A stretch of 64,000 nucleotides of DNA. Origin: Lysobacter alkalisoli (lineage in GTDB: Bacteria; Pseudomonadota; Gammaproteobacteria; Xanthomonadales; Xanthomonadaceae). The DNA lies in the NCBI RefSeq assembly GCF_006547045.1, contig NZ_CP041242.1, positions 3,792,001 to 3,856,000 of the forward strand, given 5' to 3'. Shown one piece after another: positions 37,927 to 47,160 of this stretch. Position 1 is the first letter of the stretch, and every line of letters begins with the position of its first letter. The notes beneath the pieces were generated by a model, which made no database searches, was not told the DNA's origin, and was given only the letters and a program-made list of their open reading frames with translations. The position numbers and the translations under genes were made by a program.

Positions 37927-39660
37927 CTAGAAATCCTCCTTGGGCTTCCGGAATATCGACAGATCGATCTTCACGCCCCGGTCGGCCAGCTCTTCCATGA
38001 ATTCCGGAATCGCGCCCGTTGCTTCGAACGTGCCCATAACCTTGCCGTCCGGACCATGGTGAGAGCGAACCCTGAAATGGAAGATGTCCTGCAACTGGAT
38101 GGTGCCGCTTTCGATGCCGGTGACCTCCGTGATATGGGTCACCTTGCGCGATCCGCACGGGAAGCGGCGCTGGTGCACGATCATGTCGACCGCCGAGGCA
38201 ATCTGCTCGCGAACGACCGCCATCGGGAGCTCCATTCCGGCCATCAGGACCATCACTTCGATGCGCGAGATCGCATCGCGTGGCGAGTTGGCATGGGCCG
38301 TGGTCAACGAGCCTTCATGGCCGGTGTTCATCGCCTGCAGCATGTCGAGCGTTTCGCCACCACGACACTCGCCGACCACGATCCGGTCCGGGCGCATACG
38401 CAGCGCGTTCTTTACCAAATCGCGGATGGTGACCTGCCCCTTGCCTTCAAGGTTCGGCGGGCGCGCTTCCAGAGCCACCAGGTTGGGCTGCACGAGCTTG
38501 AGCTCGGCCGCGTCCTCGATGGTGACGATGCGATCACGGTCGGGAATGAAGTTGGACAGGATATTCAGCAGCGTGGTCTTGCCCGAGCCGGTACCGCCGG
38601 TCACGACGATGTTCTTGCGTTCGCGTACAGCCGTCTCCAGGAATGCCAGCATTCCTTCGTTGATTGACCCGTAGCCGTACAAATCGCGGCCGTCCAGCTT
38701 CTTTTTGGCGAATTTTCGGATGCTGATGCTGGGTCCGCGCAACGCGATGGGCGGGATGATCGCGTTGACGCGCGACCCATCCTTGAGTCGTGCATCGACC
38801 ATGGGCGAGCTTTCGTCGATCCGGCGTCCCAGCGGGGCGACGATGCGCTCGATGGCCGAAAGCACGGCCCGGTCATTAGTGAAATAGACCGGAGACTTCT
38901 CGATCCGACCACTGCGTTCGATATAGATCTGGTCGTGGGCATTGACCATGATCTCGGTAACGCTGTTATCGTCGATCAGATTTTCCAGCGGGCCGAGGCC
39001 GATGGCTTCATCCAGGACCTGCTTGGCCAGCATGCGGCGGCTGATCGCCTTCGGGAGGTCGGCATACTCCTTGTCCAGGACTGCCTCGATCAGCGCAGCA
39101 GTCTTTTCCCGTAGTTCGGCATCACTCAGGCTGCGGACATCCACCCGTCGCAGGTCCATCTGCTTGACCAGCGACGCATGTACCCGCCCACGCCACACCA
39201 CCATGTCGGGCGGGGCATCGGCAGTCGTTGCGATTTCGGTCGCCGCGCTCTCTGTCGGTGTCGCTGCCGGCTCCACCGGCGCGGCAACAGGCGTTGGCGG
39301 CGCTGGATCCAACTGGTCGGCGGACGGCGCCGCGTGGTCGTTGTGTTGCACCGTCCCGTTGTTGACGGAGTCGGAAAAGATCCGCAGGCGATAATCACCG
39401 ATCTCGACGATATCGCTGCTGCTGATCGGCCCCTGGCGCTCCTTGATCGCATTGCCGTTCACACGGACCTGGGCCCGACCCCCGGTGGACTCGATGAACA
39501 TGCCATCGTCCTGGGCCCGGATCAACGCATGTCGTTTGGCGATACTCCAACCTTGGAGAATCACCAGATTTTCCTCGCCACGGCCGACCCCGCACTCGTT
39601 GTGCAGGCAACGGATCTTCCTCGGCTCGCTTCGCGGTGCTTCTACGACGACGTTGAACAT
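37927..39660 (-). CDS. tadA: Tad pilus ATPase TadA (CpaF) with N-terminal FHA domain
   Basis: A 577-residue secretion ATPase. The first 100 residues form a forkhead-associated domain ([51 protein letters not shown]), which in the family binds phosphothreonine. A Pro/Ala/Thr-rich linker (residues 105-150) follows. The CpaF-type ATPase has [37 protein letters not shown] (Walker A), [16 protein letters not shown] (Asp box), [20 protein letters not shown] (Walker B) and [20 protein letters not shown] (His box). FHA-TadA fusions occur in some lineages and suggest control by Ser/Thr phosphorylation; no such kinase gene is in this window. Confidence 0.95.
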   Translation of the reverse strand: MFNVVVEAPRSEPRKIRCLHNECGVGRGEENLVILQGWSIAKRHALIRAQDDGMFIESTGGRAQVRVNGNAIKERQGPISSSDIVEIGDYRLRIFSDSVNNGTVQHNDHAAPSADQLDPAPPTPVAAPVEPAATPTESAATEIATTADAPPDMVVWRGRVHASLVKQMDLRRVDVRSLSDAELREKTAALIEAVLDKEYADLPKAISRRMLAKQVLDEAIGLGPLENLIDDNSVTEIMVNAHDQIYIERSGRIEKSPVYFTNDRAVLSAIERIVAPLGRRIDESSPMVDARLKDGSRVNAIIPPIALRGPSISIRKFAKKKLDGRDLYGYGSINEGMLAFLETAVRERKNIVVTGGTGSGKTTLLNILSNFIPDRDRIVTIEDAAELKLVQPNLVALEARPPNLEGKGQVTIRDLVKNALRMRPDRIVVGECRGGETLDMLQAMNTGHEGSLTTAHANSPRDAISRIEVMVLMAGMELPMAVVREQIASAVDMIVHQRRFPCGSRKVTHITEVTGIESGTIQLQDIFHFRVRSHHGPDGKVMGTFEATGAIPEFMEELADRGVKIDLSIFRKPKEDF

Positions 39661-39668
39661 GCCCGTAC

Positions 39669-41015
39669 TCAGTCAAAGATATCCGTGCCGATCGTCTGCT
39701 TGAAATCCTCAAGCATCCGATCGCTCTTCTGGATGGCATCGATGTTGGCTGGGTGATCCGGATGAATGATCCTCGGGGTCACGAAGATCACCAAGTCGGT
39801 GCGGCCGGCACGGAATTCATCCGAGCGGAACAGCCGGCCCAGGATCGGAATATTGGCCAAGCCCGGAATACCGCCGAAGCCCTTGGAACCTGTGATATCG
39901 ACCAGACCCGAGATCACGATGGTCTCACCCGAACGTACATTGAGCTCAGTGTCGGTCTTGCGGGTCAGGAAACCGGGCACGCCCTGCACCGTGACCGAGG
40001 GATCAATCTTGCTGACCTCGGTAGACACTGCAGTCGAGATTTCGTCATTGCCATTAACGAACGGCTCGATGTCCAGCTTGATGCCGTATTCCTTGAATTC
40101 GACCGTGGTCGTACCGAAGGCACCAGGCTTCAGGATCGGAACTTCGCCGCCGGCGAGGAATTTGGCGCTCCCTCCACTGCGCGCGCTGAGCTGTGGCGAT
40201 GCCAGTTCGTAGGCATTGCCGGTTTCGGTCAGCAGGTTGATCCTGGATGTGATCGAGGTGGCGATGCCGAAATAGGTCGCCATCGGATTGATCCGTGCCG
40301 GCAGGTCATCGACGATATCCAGAAACGAGCTTTTGTCGGGCAATATGCGGAAAAAGGAACTTGAGAAATCCTTGATCGCGCCACCTGCGGGACCGTCGAT
40401 GCTTTCCTGCCAGCGGATGCCGAGGTCGCGGAGGGCATCGCGCTTGAACTCCATGATCCGCACATCCATCAACACCATCGGCTGCATCGCAACCAGATCC
40501 GGGGTGCTCAGGTCAACGACATTCGGATACAGCTTGGCAATGGTGCCGACACGCTCGGCCTCGAGCGCCGTCAGCTCGCCGGTGATCACTACGCTGCTCC
40601 CCACATCCTGCACGCGCGCTTTCGAATTCGGCTCGAGGGCCAGCAGTTCGCGAACAACCAATGACGTGCTGCTGGTATCAACCGGGCTCACATTGACGTT
40701 GATAGAACGCTGGTCACCATCCTCGTACCACAGGTGCAATGTGGTGAAACCACCTTTATCGGCTCCTGCGATCACAACGAGCTGCCGTTTGTCGATGGTA
40801 GTCACTTCGATCAGGTCGCCGTTGCCCACGGCGACCCGCGAAAACGGCCGGCCGCTCTTGTAGACCTTGACCTGACCACCGTACAGCTCAAGCTTGTTCG
40901 GCAACGTCGCAACCTGTGCCTGGGCTTGCCCGAAAGGCATGAAGGCGGATGTGAATGCGATGGCCAGCATCGCGATAATCCCAAATAAAGAATCCCTGCG
41001 CATTGATGTGTCCAT
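39669..41015 (-). CDS. cpaC: Tad outer-membrane secretin CpaC/RcpA
   Basis: About 448 residues from ATG 41015 (41003 is an alternative). A signal peptide (IAMLAIAFTSAFMPFGQAQA) leads to the N-terminal BON/N0-like part (LELYGGQVKVYKSGRPFSRV) and the secretin core: VLMDVRIMEFKRDALRDLGI, SPQLSARSGGSAKFLAGGEV, VEFKEYGIKLDIEPFVNGN and RSGETIVISGLVDITGSKGF, ending PILGRLFRSDEFRAGRTDLV. Secretin monomers form the ring through which Flp pili leave. It is followed 8 bp later by tadA and preceded by cpaB. Confidence 0.93.
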   Translation of the reverse strand: MDTSMRRDSLFGIIAMLAIAFTSAFMPFGQAQAQVATLPNKLELYGGQVKVYKSGRPFSRVAVGNGDLIEVTTIDKRQLVVIAGADKGGFTTLHLWYEDGDQRSINVNVSPVDTSSTSLVVRELLALEPNSKARVQDVGSSVVITGELTALEAERVGTIAKLYPNVVDLSTPDLVAMQPMVLMDVRIMEFKRDALRDLGIRWQESIDGPAGGAIKDFSSSFFRILPDKSSFLDIVDDLPARINPMATYFGIATSITSRINLLTETGNAYELASPQLSARSGGSAKFLAGGEVPILKPGAFGTTTVEFKEYGIKLDIEPFVNGNDEISTAVSTEVSKIDPSVTVQGVPGFLTRKTDTELNVRSGETIVISGLVDITGSKGFGGIPGLANIPILGRLFRSDEFRAGRTDLVIFVTPRIIHPDHPANIDAIQKSDRMLEDFKQTIGTDIFD

Positions 41016-41025
41016 TATCGATTTA

Positions 41026-41832
41026 TCAATTACCGCCGATGATGTACTCGACATCATCGCCCCCGCCACTACTGAACAGACTCATCAATGTCTTTTCGGA
41101 GAGCCCCGACAAGCCAAAAGGCGTGTTGTCCTCGTAATTTCGCAGCAACACTCGCAAGTCACCCGTCTTTTGTCCTGCCGTCAACAACTCGGCTTGGTTC
41201 GGAGCAAGTTCCAGGGTGACGCTCGAAAACGCGCTGTCACCCATACCTTCAGGCACATCTCCTATGCGGGTACCGGTCGCCAGTACCGTAATGTTCTCAA
41301 GCAGCGGTACCACTTTGTCCCCCTGGTTGCTCTTCTTGCCGCCACCAAAGTCCTTGTCGCCGCTGTAGGTGAGCAGAATATCGACACGGTCGCCTGGCGC
41401 GATCATGCCCGAAATGGAGTTGTTCTCGTTCACCGAGAGGGTGTAACCCACCTTGCCCGGCACGATTACATGCGAGAACTTGTCGTACGCGGGTACCAGG
41501 GCGCTGGCACTGAGTGGTGTGCCCTGCTTGATCGGTGAACGCACCATCCGATCAATGAAGCCGACGTAATTCTCGGTCGTCACCGCATCCGCCGGGACGA
41601 AGTCCACCGGCATGTTGCGCGTGACCATATCGGACTCCGAAATGGTATCGCCGATATCAAGGTTGCGCCTTGAAACCACGACCTGCGTTTCAGCCACCTC
41701 AACCTGCACGGCCGCTGTTGCCTCTGCGACACGCTCCTGTATGTAACTGACGCTCAGCAGTGCCGCAATGATCCCCAGCAGAATCGCCCCTCCCAGGAAA
41801 AGGACGTTCTTGTTCAATTTAGGTAAGGCCAC
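41026..41832 (-). CDS. cpaB: Tad assembly protein CpaB/RcpC
   Basis: A 268-residue protein starting with GTG at 41832 after AAGGGGAG. One N-terminal helix (NVLFLGGAILLGIIAALLSV) anchors it. Then comes the SAF domain (VVVSRRNLDIGDTISESDMV, PIKQGTPLSASALVPAYD) and the CpaB C-terminal domain (LSVNENNSISGMIAPGDRVD, LLENITVLATGTRIG, SSVTLELAPNQAELLTAGQ). CpaB/RcpC supports secretin assembly and pilus stability. The usual cpaB-cpaC order is kept. Confidence 0.93.
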   Translation of the reverse strand: MALPKLNKNVLFLGGAILLGIIAALLSVSYIQERVAEATAAVQVEVAETQVVVSRRNLDIGDTISESDMVTRNMPVDFVPADAVTTENYVGFIDRMVRSPIKQGTPLSASALVPAYDKFSHVIVPGKVGYTLSVNENNSISGMIAPGDRVDILLTYSGDKDFGGGKKSNQGDKVVPLLENITVLATGTRIGDVPEGMGDSAFSSVTLELAPNQAELLTAGQKTGDLRVLLRNYEDNTPFGLSGLSEKTLMSLFSSGGGDDVEYIIGGN

Positions 41833-41854
41833 GTGCTCCCCTTTGCATCACAAT

Positions 41855-42061
41855 TCAATTCTGTAGGAAATCTGTAGGAAATGTCATCGACAGGGCATAA
41901 CTGAAGGCCTCATACATGCCCTTGATCGCCTGCATCAGCTGCCCCACCACATTGTCATTGGCAACAAGGACAACAATGACAAGCATGGTGATGATGCTGT
42001 ATTCAACAATCGCACTGCCCCGCTGTCGCCGCGGACCCTTCGGAAGCTGTTTCCTCTTCAT
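41855..42061 (-). CDS. Flp-type IVb pilin, second copy
   Basis: A 68-residue pilin from ATG 42061. A basic leader of 16 residues (MKRKQLPKGPRRQRG) ends at a Gly and is followed by SAIVEYSIITMLVIVVLVAN, which fits the Flp rule of Gly then Glu-Tyr at +5/+6, and by the hydrophobic helix. The mature part is about 53 residues and has a longer end (MTFPTDFLQN) than the classic Flp. It lies directly before cpaB. It differs from the pilin at 46636-46911 (TEY rather than VEY), so two pilin types are expected. Confidence 0.8.
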   Translation of the reverse strand: MKRKQLPKGPRRQRGSAIVEYSIITMLVIVVLVANDNVVGQLMQAIKGMYEAFSYALSMTFPTDFLQN

Positions 42062-42087
42062 TGTCCAAGCCCTGCCGTAGGTTCCAA

Positions 42088-42822
42088 TCATTCGATGGTA
42101 ACCACTGTCGATGTCACCATTCCTTCGTCACGCGTGATGGCAATCGCCATCCGTCGGCCCCGTGCCCGTTCGAATCGCACAACGCACTGGCTCGAACTCG
42201 GCCTGCACCCCGCCGACTCAACAACCGACCAGCCTTCCGCGCGCATGCGCTGCAGATAGTGCTGCTGGTTGACATAAGGCGACATCTGATTGTGAAGAAC
42301 TAGCGTACGGCTCTTGTTGGGGGTATCGAGATAACTGATATCACTGACTACGTCGGTACCGGCAGGTCGGTAGAAACCCTCCCCCATGCTCGGCACCTGC
42401 CCATCTTTGGGCAACTCGATGATCCCTACGGTCCCTTCGGTACCGCCGCCGCTCGCCTCCAGCTCCACCGTGATGTAGTACTTGCCCGCCGCCCTGCCTA
42501 TGACCGTCTTCGACTCCACTTTGTCTACGACATGCTGGCCTGGCCATTGCGTGGCATAGAATGCCGCCACATCCTCGGGCGACTGTGAAGTAGCGAATCG
42601 ACTCGCTTGCATGTTCAGGCCATTGAACTTGATATGCTCGCTGACCATCTCTCCGCGGCTATTGTCCGGCAATGGCACGCTCGGCCACGCCCCGCCCACC
42701 TGACTCGCACAAAGCATGCAGCATGTGATCACGGTCATACCTCGCGCGCGCATCGTGAACTTGCGCCGCCGAAACAATCCGGTACAGACCATGCGCGACA
42801 GTCGTTTTTTCATAGTCGACAT
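42088..42822 (-). CDS. Secreted hypothetical protein in the Tad locus
   Basis: About 244 residues from ATG 42822 after GAGGG; other in-frame starts exist. The N-terminus has a stretch of basic residues and a hydrophobic segment GMTVITCCMLCASQVGGAWP, a likely export signal. The mature part contains NMQASRFATSQSPEDVAAFY and a beta-rich repeat (GKYYITVELEASGGGTEG, TLVLHNQMSPYVNQQHYLQR), then MRAEGWSVVESAGCRPSSSQ with a Cys pair. The arrangement, a 'FY--W' segment plus a late Cys pair, is not a family I know. It lies between the two TadE/pilin groups. Confidence 0.65.
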   Translation of the reverse strand: MSTMKKRLSRMVCTGLFRRRKFTMRARGMTVITCCMLCASQVGGAWPSVPLPDNSRGEMVSEHIKFNGLNMQASRFATSQSPEDVAAFYATQWPGQHVVDKVESKTVIGRAAGKYYITVELEASGGGTEGTVGIIELPKDGQVPSMGEGFYRPAGTDVVSDISYLDTPNKSRTLVLHNQMSPYVNQQHYLQRMRAEGWSVVESAGCRPSSSQCVVRFERARGRRMAIAITRDEGMVTSTVVTIE

Positions 42823-42843
42823 ACATCTACACCCTCTCAAGCG

Positions 42844-43770
42844 TCATGGCTGATACGCCTGCAACCTGTCTCGCGGGACCACATCGGGCTCTATGTAGCC
42901 TGGATCAATTCGAAGAGGAACGTCCAGCAACGGTATATTTTCAAATGGTTTAAGAGCTTCTTTTACCTTGTGGATCGGGCCCCCTATCCGTGAATCCGGG
43001 CCAAATATCGAACCCAGACTCAACGTCTTCACCTGATCACGTACGCGCCTGCGATCCCTCTGAGCGGAAACGCTGTCCTGACACTGGCCGCCAAGACATC
43101 CGCTACCGGATGCATTCCACGTGTCTGCCAACACCACGTGCTTCACACGCATCTCCAGACCCAGGTTGTCAAAGGGCTCCAAATACTTTGCAGCCGCGCC
43201 ATCAGCAGTTTTCAGATCCTCCGGGCGCACTACCAGCTCAGCACTTACCAACCCATCCCGACCTGGCGGAAAATCACCCGGAATGAAGTCAGGCAATTTG
43301 TCCAGCAGCTCAATCGCCTTTGAGGAAAAGCCAGCAGATTCATTCTTGTACGGCAACAGCTCGACACCATCACGCTGGAGCAATGGCCGTCCGGAAAACG
43401 TATTCATCATCACATCTTCGACCGCATCACTCCCTTGTGCACCGGATGACTGCGAGCGAATCGGAGCGGCCGCATCCCCGTAATGGCGATCAATCAGCTT
43501 CTGGAGTTGTTGGGCACGCCAAGCATTGCTTTCGACTGAATCATCCCAGTGGTACGAATCCGCAACTGTCGCTTCCCAGGCTGCCGCGCGCACTGCCTGC
43601 TGGGCCATCTGCTGAGTATGGGAGTACTTGCCAAGCATTGGGATCAGCAGGAACAGCGGCACCAGCACTACTGCAAGAATCGCCATTTCAGTCAGTGCTT
43701 GGCCATGCTGCAGTCTTGGTGACTTCACTCCACTCAATGCAGGCTGGCGGAAAGATATCGCGTTACCCAT
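42844..43770 (-). CDS. TadE-like minor pseudopilin, second copy
   Basis: A 308-residue protein from ATG 43770, eight bases after GGGAG. The leader ends in LQHGQALTEMAILAVVLVPL, the TadE-type start with Glu after the Gly and one N-terminal helix ending FLLIPML. The rest is a periplasmic domain with GSGCLGGQCQDSVSAQRDRR (two Cys). It likely acts with the other TadE-like and TadG-like proteins as a minor subunit of the pilus. It follows the hypothetical lipoprotein gene by 15 bp. Confidence 0.8.
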   Translation of the reverse strand: MGNAISFRQPALSGVKSPRLQHGQALTEMAILAVVLVPLFLLIPMLGKYSHTQQMAQQAVRAAAWEATVADSYHWDDSVESNAWRAQQLQKLIDRHYGDAAAPIRSQSSGAQGSDAVEDVMMNTFSGRPLLQRDGVELLPYKNESAGFSSKAIELLDKLPDFIPGDFPPGRDGLVSAELVVRPEDLKTADGAAAKYLEPFDNLGLEMRVKHVVLADTWNASGSGCLGGQCQDSVSAQRDRRRVRDQVKTLSLGSIFGPDSRIGGPIHKVKEALKPFENIPLLDVPLRIDPGYIEPDVVPRDRLQAYQP

Positions 43771-43785
43771 ACACGTCACTCCCGG

Positions 43786-44691
43786 TTACATTCCGTTGGC
43801 AACCTCGGCAGGCAGAATCTCGTCCAGGTCAATGCCCTGGTCGATATTGAATCGCCTGGTGGTCAAGCGTGCACCCGTGCCGTTTGGTGGAGGATCGATT
43901 TTCAGATCGATACGGTGCGTGCTCGGCGTTCCGCCCTGCAAATCAGCATGCGGCCCCGCGGAGAACCCCCATTTCTCGCCTGCGGACCATACACAGATGC
44001 TTTCCGCAGCCCCATGCTGCCATTCGTTGCACGGTTGCCCGAGAACTGCTTGCTGGTTCGGCCCATCCCAGCCCGGCTCTGCGGCGTAGCGATCGTTATC
44101 AGCGGTCAAGTCGTACGCACCCAGGTTCTCGGGTTTCGGCGGCGCAACCCTGCTCTCGCCTGTCAGCATGTCGAGATAGACCGTTTTCTCGCGATCAAAA
44201 TAGGCATGGCGCGCTTCGCTCGTCTGCAGGTCGAAATGGCATGCAGTCGAAGGCGTCTCCCCTGTTGCAAACTCCCAGCTTTCCACCCGGTACGCCAACC
44301 GACCGGGAACTCGCCAGTACTGCCAGCGTTCAGTGCCAACTCGCGCCTCATCATCAGGGCTTAATGGCTTGGTCGATGCGCCCGCCTCCTGGCACATCGA
44401 GAGGGCTTCCTGATAAAGGTTGAGATAGAAATTCGTACCCTTATCGACCGATTTTTCAAACACGCGGTCAACATAGATTCTTGGAATATCGGCATCACCA
44501 GCCTCCGCGCTGTCATGCGACACAGCTGTGCCAGCGGCAACTGCCACATCGGCTCCGGATTGAGTACAAGCAGTCAATGCAATGACCACGATGGCCGCCT
44601 TCAAAAATACGCCCTTCAGAAGTAAGCCTTTCAGAAGCGATTCACCCATGCTCGGCACGCTTTCAGACCTGTTATTCGTCTTATTTGTCAT
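43786..44691 (-). CDS. Hypothetical lipoprotein in the Tad locus
   Basis: A 301-residue lipoprotein: residues 30-42 AAIVVIALTAC hold the lipobox LTAC, and the mature part starts TQSGAD. It contains VDRVFEKSVDKGTNFYLNLY, RWQYWRVPGRLAYRVESWEF and QPCNEWQHGAAESICVWSAG, with at least four Cys outside the lipobox. No known domain is recognised. The neighbours (TadG-like before, TadE-like after) suggest a part in outer-membrane or pilus assembly. Confidence 0.68.
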   Translation of the reverse strand: MTNKTNNRSESVPSMGESLLKGLLLKGVFLKAAIVVIALTACTQSGADVAVAAGTAVSHDSAEAGDADIPRIYVDRVFEKSVDKGTNFYLNLYQEALSMCQEAGASTKPLSPDDEARVGTERWQYWRVPGRLAYRVESWEFATGETPSTACHFDLQTSEARHAYFDREKTVYLDMLTGESRVAPPKPENLGAYDLTADNDRYAAEPGWDGPNQQAVLGQPCNEWQHGAAESICVWSAGEKWGFSAGPHADLQGGTPSTHRIDLKIDPPPNGTGARLTTRRFNIDQGIDLDEILPAEVANGM

Positions 44692-44708
44692 AGATCCCGT
44701 CCAGAGCC

Positions 44709-46391
44709 CTAGCCACCCGCCAATGAAGGAAGGACCACCAAGTAGTCCTTCGCGGGAGTTTCTATCAGACGTGCCTGCCAGTAAGGACTGAACAGGCTCC
44801 CCATCTCGAGCTCATTGGCAACCGTCGGGTTTTTATCCTTCCACGATTGCCGCGAGACACGCTGAAACCATGGGTGGGCCGGTGGGCGATTAAAGTAAAC
44901 TTGCGCCGACGCGATCGCCCTCATCTTGTCGCCGCTCATGTCATTGTTCAGTTCAAGCTGGCCATTTGCCGGGCCACCGATCTCAGTGTCCTCACTGGTG
45001 CGGGCATGCTTACGGTCACTTTCGACAAGAACAGTGAAAATCGGACCTGCCTTCTCCCCCTCCGGGGTCCGGGCATACTCTTGGTTTATGTCGCTATAGT
45101 CCTGCAGCCCACGGTGGCCGGAAAGGTACGCATCTCGCTTTCGATTCGGACCACCGGTCGGTCCCAGAGGGGAAAAGAATGGAAGAGTCTTAGGCTGATT
45201 CACAGACGGGTATTGCTCTACAAATTTCGCAGTATTGTTCGTAGCCCCGCCATACTGTGGATAGAGAGGATGCCCATCATTTCCCGGCAGGCCCTCGTAG
45301 TACCAACCGGCACCCGCCCCATTCCGGCCGCTCTCTATGCCTTCAAAAAACCTGGGGGTTTTACTCCCATCTCCTACTACGTCTCTTACTGCCTGTGCAC
45401 CGCCGAACCCAAGCGAAATATCAAATTCCAGCTTCCAGAACTTCATGTTCAGGTCCAGGGCGTCGACCGCAACCCAGCGGTCATAATCCACCATGTCCGT
45501 ACCGCCGCGCTCCTTGAGCTTGATGAACGGGAGTGGGGTCTCAGAGGTTCTGTCAGCACTGAAGTAATCGCGCGATGCCATCACGACATTGCGATAGCGA
45601 TTCATGCCCGCTATGTGCCTGGTATCGCCTTCTGATGCCCGACCCTTTTTAAACCTGTCCAGCATATTGCTTTCCGTGCTCGCCTTTCTTATCTGGTTTA
45701 GCAGCAGCCCATGGGCCAGCGCCGGAATTTTGGCATTCTTATCGTTCTTATCGACCACATCACGGGCAACCTTTATGCCATCAACCAGCATTCCTGCCAG
45801 CATCAGATCTGCCGCGTTCGCCAGCCCAAGGTTCCAGGTTCCCAGCATCGTTACGGCACCATCCACAAGCGGATGAACGGCAGCCCTGGTACTAGCCAAA
45901 CCTTTTTCAGCCGCCTGATATCCCTTCTTCATCAGGTTCGCAGCTCGGGCGATTGGCTGGCATATGGCTGCAACGCCTGGGATAAGAGACAAGGCATTGC
46001 ATAGCGATTCGATATAAAAAAAGAAATTCTGCCCAGCGACTGCATGCGTGTGATACATGTTCATCCACGACCACAGACTGACCATCTGGGCAACCGCGAC
46101 TTCGTTGGCGATACGCCCGCGGTTCATGTAGGCAACAAAATTCATCGCCCGTGCCTGCTGCACGGCAACACTGTAGGCTGCCGCATCAGCCGTGTTGGTC
46201 AAATGCACTTTCTTCTGAACGGTCTGGCCAGTGTTGAACATCAGGACCGCGCCCAGGCACAGGACCCCGACCAGCACCAGGAACAGCACCATGGCCTGGC
46301 CACGCAATCGGCGAGCACCCGAAGGCCTCGCACTTGCGCCGCGAAGCCTGATACGACGAGCCATCTCTTTATTGTTGACGTCCATTGGCAT
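44709..46391 (-). CDS. TadG-like protein
   Basis: A 560-residue protein. After a basic leader (RRIRLRGASARPSGARRLR) it has the TadG/TadE-like start GQAMVLFLVLVGVLCLGAVL and MFNTGQTVQKKVHLTNTADA, which is the 'Flp pilus-assembly TadE/G-like' N-terminus, then a large periplasmic domain of over 450 residues with no obvious von Willebrand motif. The domain has repeated Asn-rich segments (NLGLANAADLMLAG, NKNDKN). Base composition is clearly lower in G+C than the flanking genes. It probably sits at the base or tip of the pilus; function not established. Confidence 0.8.
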   Translation of the reverse strand: MPMDVNNKEMARRIRLRGASARPSGARRLRGQAMVLFLVLVGVLCLGAVLMFNTGQTVQKKVHLTNTADAAAYSVAVQQARAMNFVAYMNRGRIANEVAVAQMVSLWSWMNMYHTHAVAGQNFFFYIESLCNALSLIPGVAAICQPIARAANLMKKGYQAAEKGLASTRAAVHPLVDGAVTMLGTWNLGLANAADLMLAGMLVDGIKVARDVVDKNDKNAKIPALAHGLLLNQIRKASTESNMLDRFKKGRASEGDTRHIAGMNRYRNVVMASRDYFSADRTSETPLPFIKLKERGGTDMVDYDRWVAVDALDLNMKFWKLEFDISLGFGGAQAVRDVVGDGSKTPRFFEGIESGRNGAGAGWYYEGLPGNDGHPLYPQYGGATNNTAKFVEQYPSVNQPKTLPFFSPLGPTGGPNRKRDAYLSGHRGLQDYSDINQEYARTPEGEKAGPIFTVLVESDRKHARTSEDTEIGGPANGQLELNNDMSGDKMRAIASAQVYFNRPPAHPWFQRVSRQSWKDKNPTVANELEMGSLFSPYWQARLIETPAKDYLVVLPSLAGG

Positions 46392-46622
46392 TCACCCTTG
46401 GCATGCCTTGGGCAACCGGTGCGCCATTAGAGTCCTGCCCGGCACGGGCAACACACCTGACTACATACAGGCAATCAGCACTGCAGAAATGATTGCCTGC
46501 TGCAACGATGATTGCAGTCAGGCGATAATCCGTTCCGATCGCGCAGGAAGCCAGCAGCAGAGCCGCGCTCGTGGTCTAGTAGCCACAAGCACCGCCCTCC
46601 GGTTATGCGAAACCGACTTGAA

Positions 46623-46659
46623 ACGAGATTACAGGTCAGTCGCTGACCTGATTCTCGTA
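46623..46659 (-). terminator. Stem-loop across the end of the flp pilin gene
   Basis: Perfect 8-bp arms (46632-46639 and 46643-46650) with a TCG loop, lengthened by CGAGA/TCTCG outside, span the last codons and stop of the pilin. No T-run follows, so it may protect the 3' end of the pilin mRNA or reduce read-through into tadG. Confidence 0.5.
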
Positions 46660-46911
46660 ACTGCCCATGTTCCTTTCTTGTTTGGCATCATTGGCAGCCT
46701 TTTGAGCGTTCTGCTTGGCCTGCCCAATCGACGAGCTTGCGCTCGTGCCCGACAGTTCCTGGGCCATACCCGCTACCTGATTGCGGACCGTGCCGCCGAA
46801 GAAGCTGACCACGGTGATGGCCGCAATCGCGATCAATGCCACGATGATGATGTACTCGGTCATGCCCTGACCGCGCTGACGGGTACCGAAACGACGCTGC
46901 TTGAGTTCCAT
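46636..46911 (-). CDS. Flp-type IVb pilin
   Basis: A 91-residue pilin from ATG 46911 with AGAGGA eight bases upstream. The leader MELKQRRFGTRQRG is followed by QGMTEYIIIVALIAIAAITV, which fits the Flp motif Gly / Glu-Tyr at +5/+6 and the hydrophobic helix. The C-terminal half is polar and rich in Ala, Gln, Ser and Lys (GTSASSSIGQAKQNAQKAAN), longer than the classic Flp. It opens the apparatus part of the block. A 249-bp gap precedes it. It is probably the major pilin. Confidence 0.85.
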   Translation of the reverse strand: MELKQRRFGTRQRGQGMTEYIIIVALIAIAAITVVSFFGGTVRNQVAGMAQELSGTSASSSIGQAKQNAQKAANDAKQERNMGSYENQVSD

Positions 46912-47068
46912 GAGAAATATCCTCTCTTCTCTCGACTTGACTTCGAAACCCCCAATGTCTCGTTAGTGCCGGGGGCATGATGTTGCTGCTCGATTCCTGT
47001 TCTTTTCGGCCCTCGGGCGGTTTTCAGCTGACGCTCTGCGGCGAAATATGACACCCAAGGTCTTGCTG

Positions 47069-47097
47069 ACGTTACACGCTTGAGATGACCGTTTCAA
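47069..47097 (-). promoter_or_regulatory. Candidate promoter upstream of the flp pilin
   Basis: On the minus strand, TTGAAA (47092-47097) and TAACGT (47069-47074) are separated by 17 bp. It could start transcription about 150 bases before the pilin ATG. The -10 is a weak match. Confidence 0.3.
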
Positions 47098-47160
47098 GAC
47101 CTCAGCGTATGGGCGCCGTACAACGGCTGGAGCCAGGCACCAAGCAGAGATAGCGCACCC

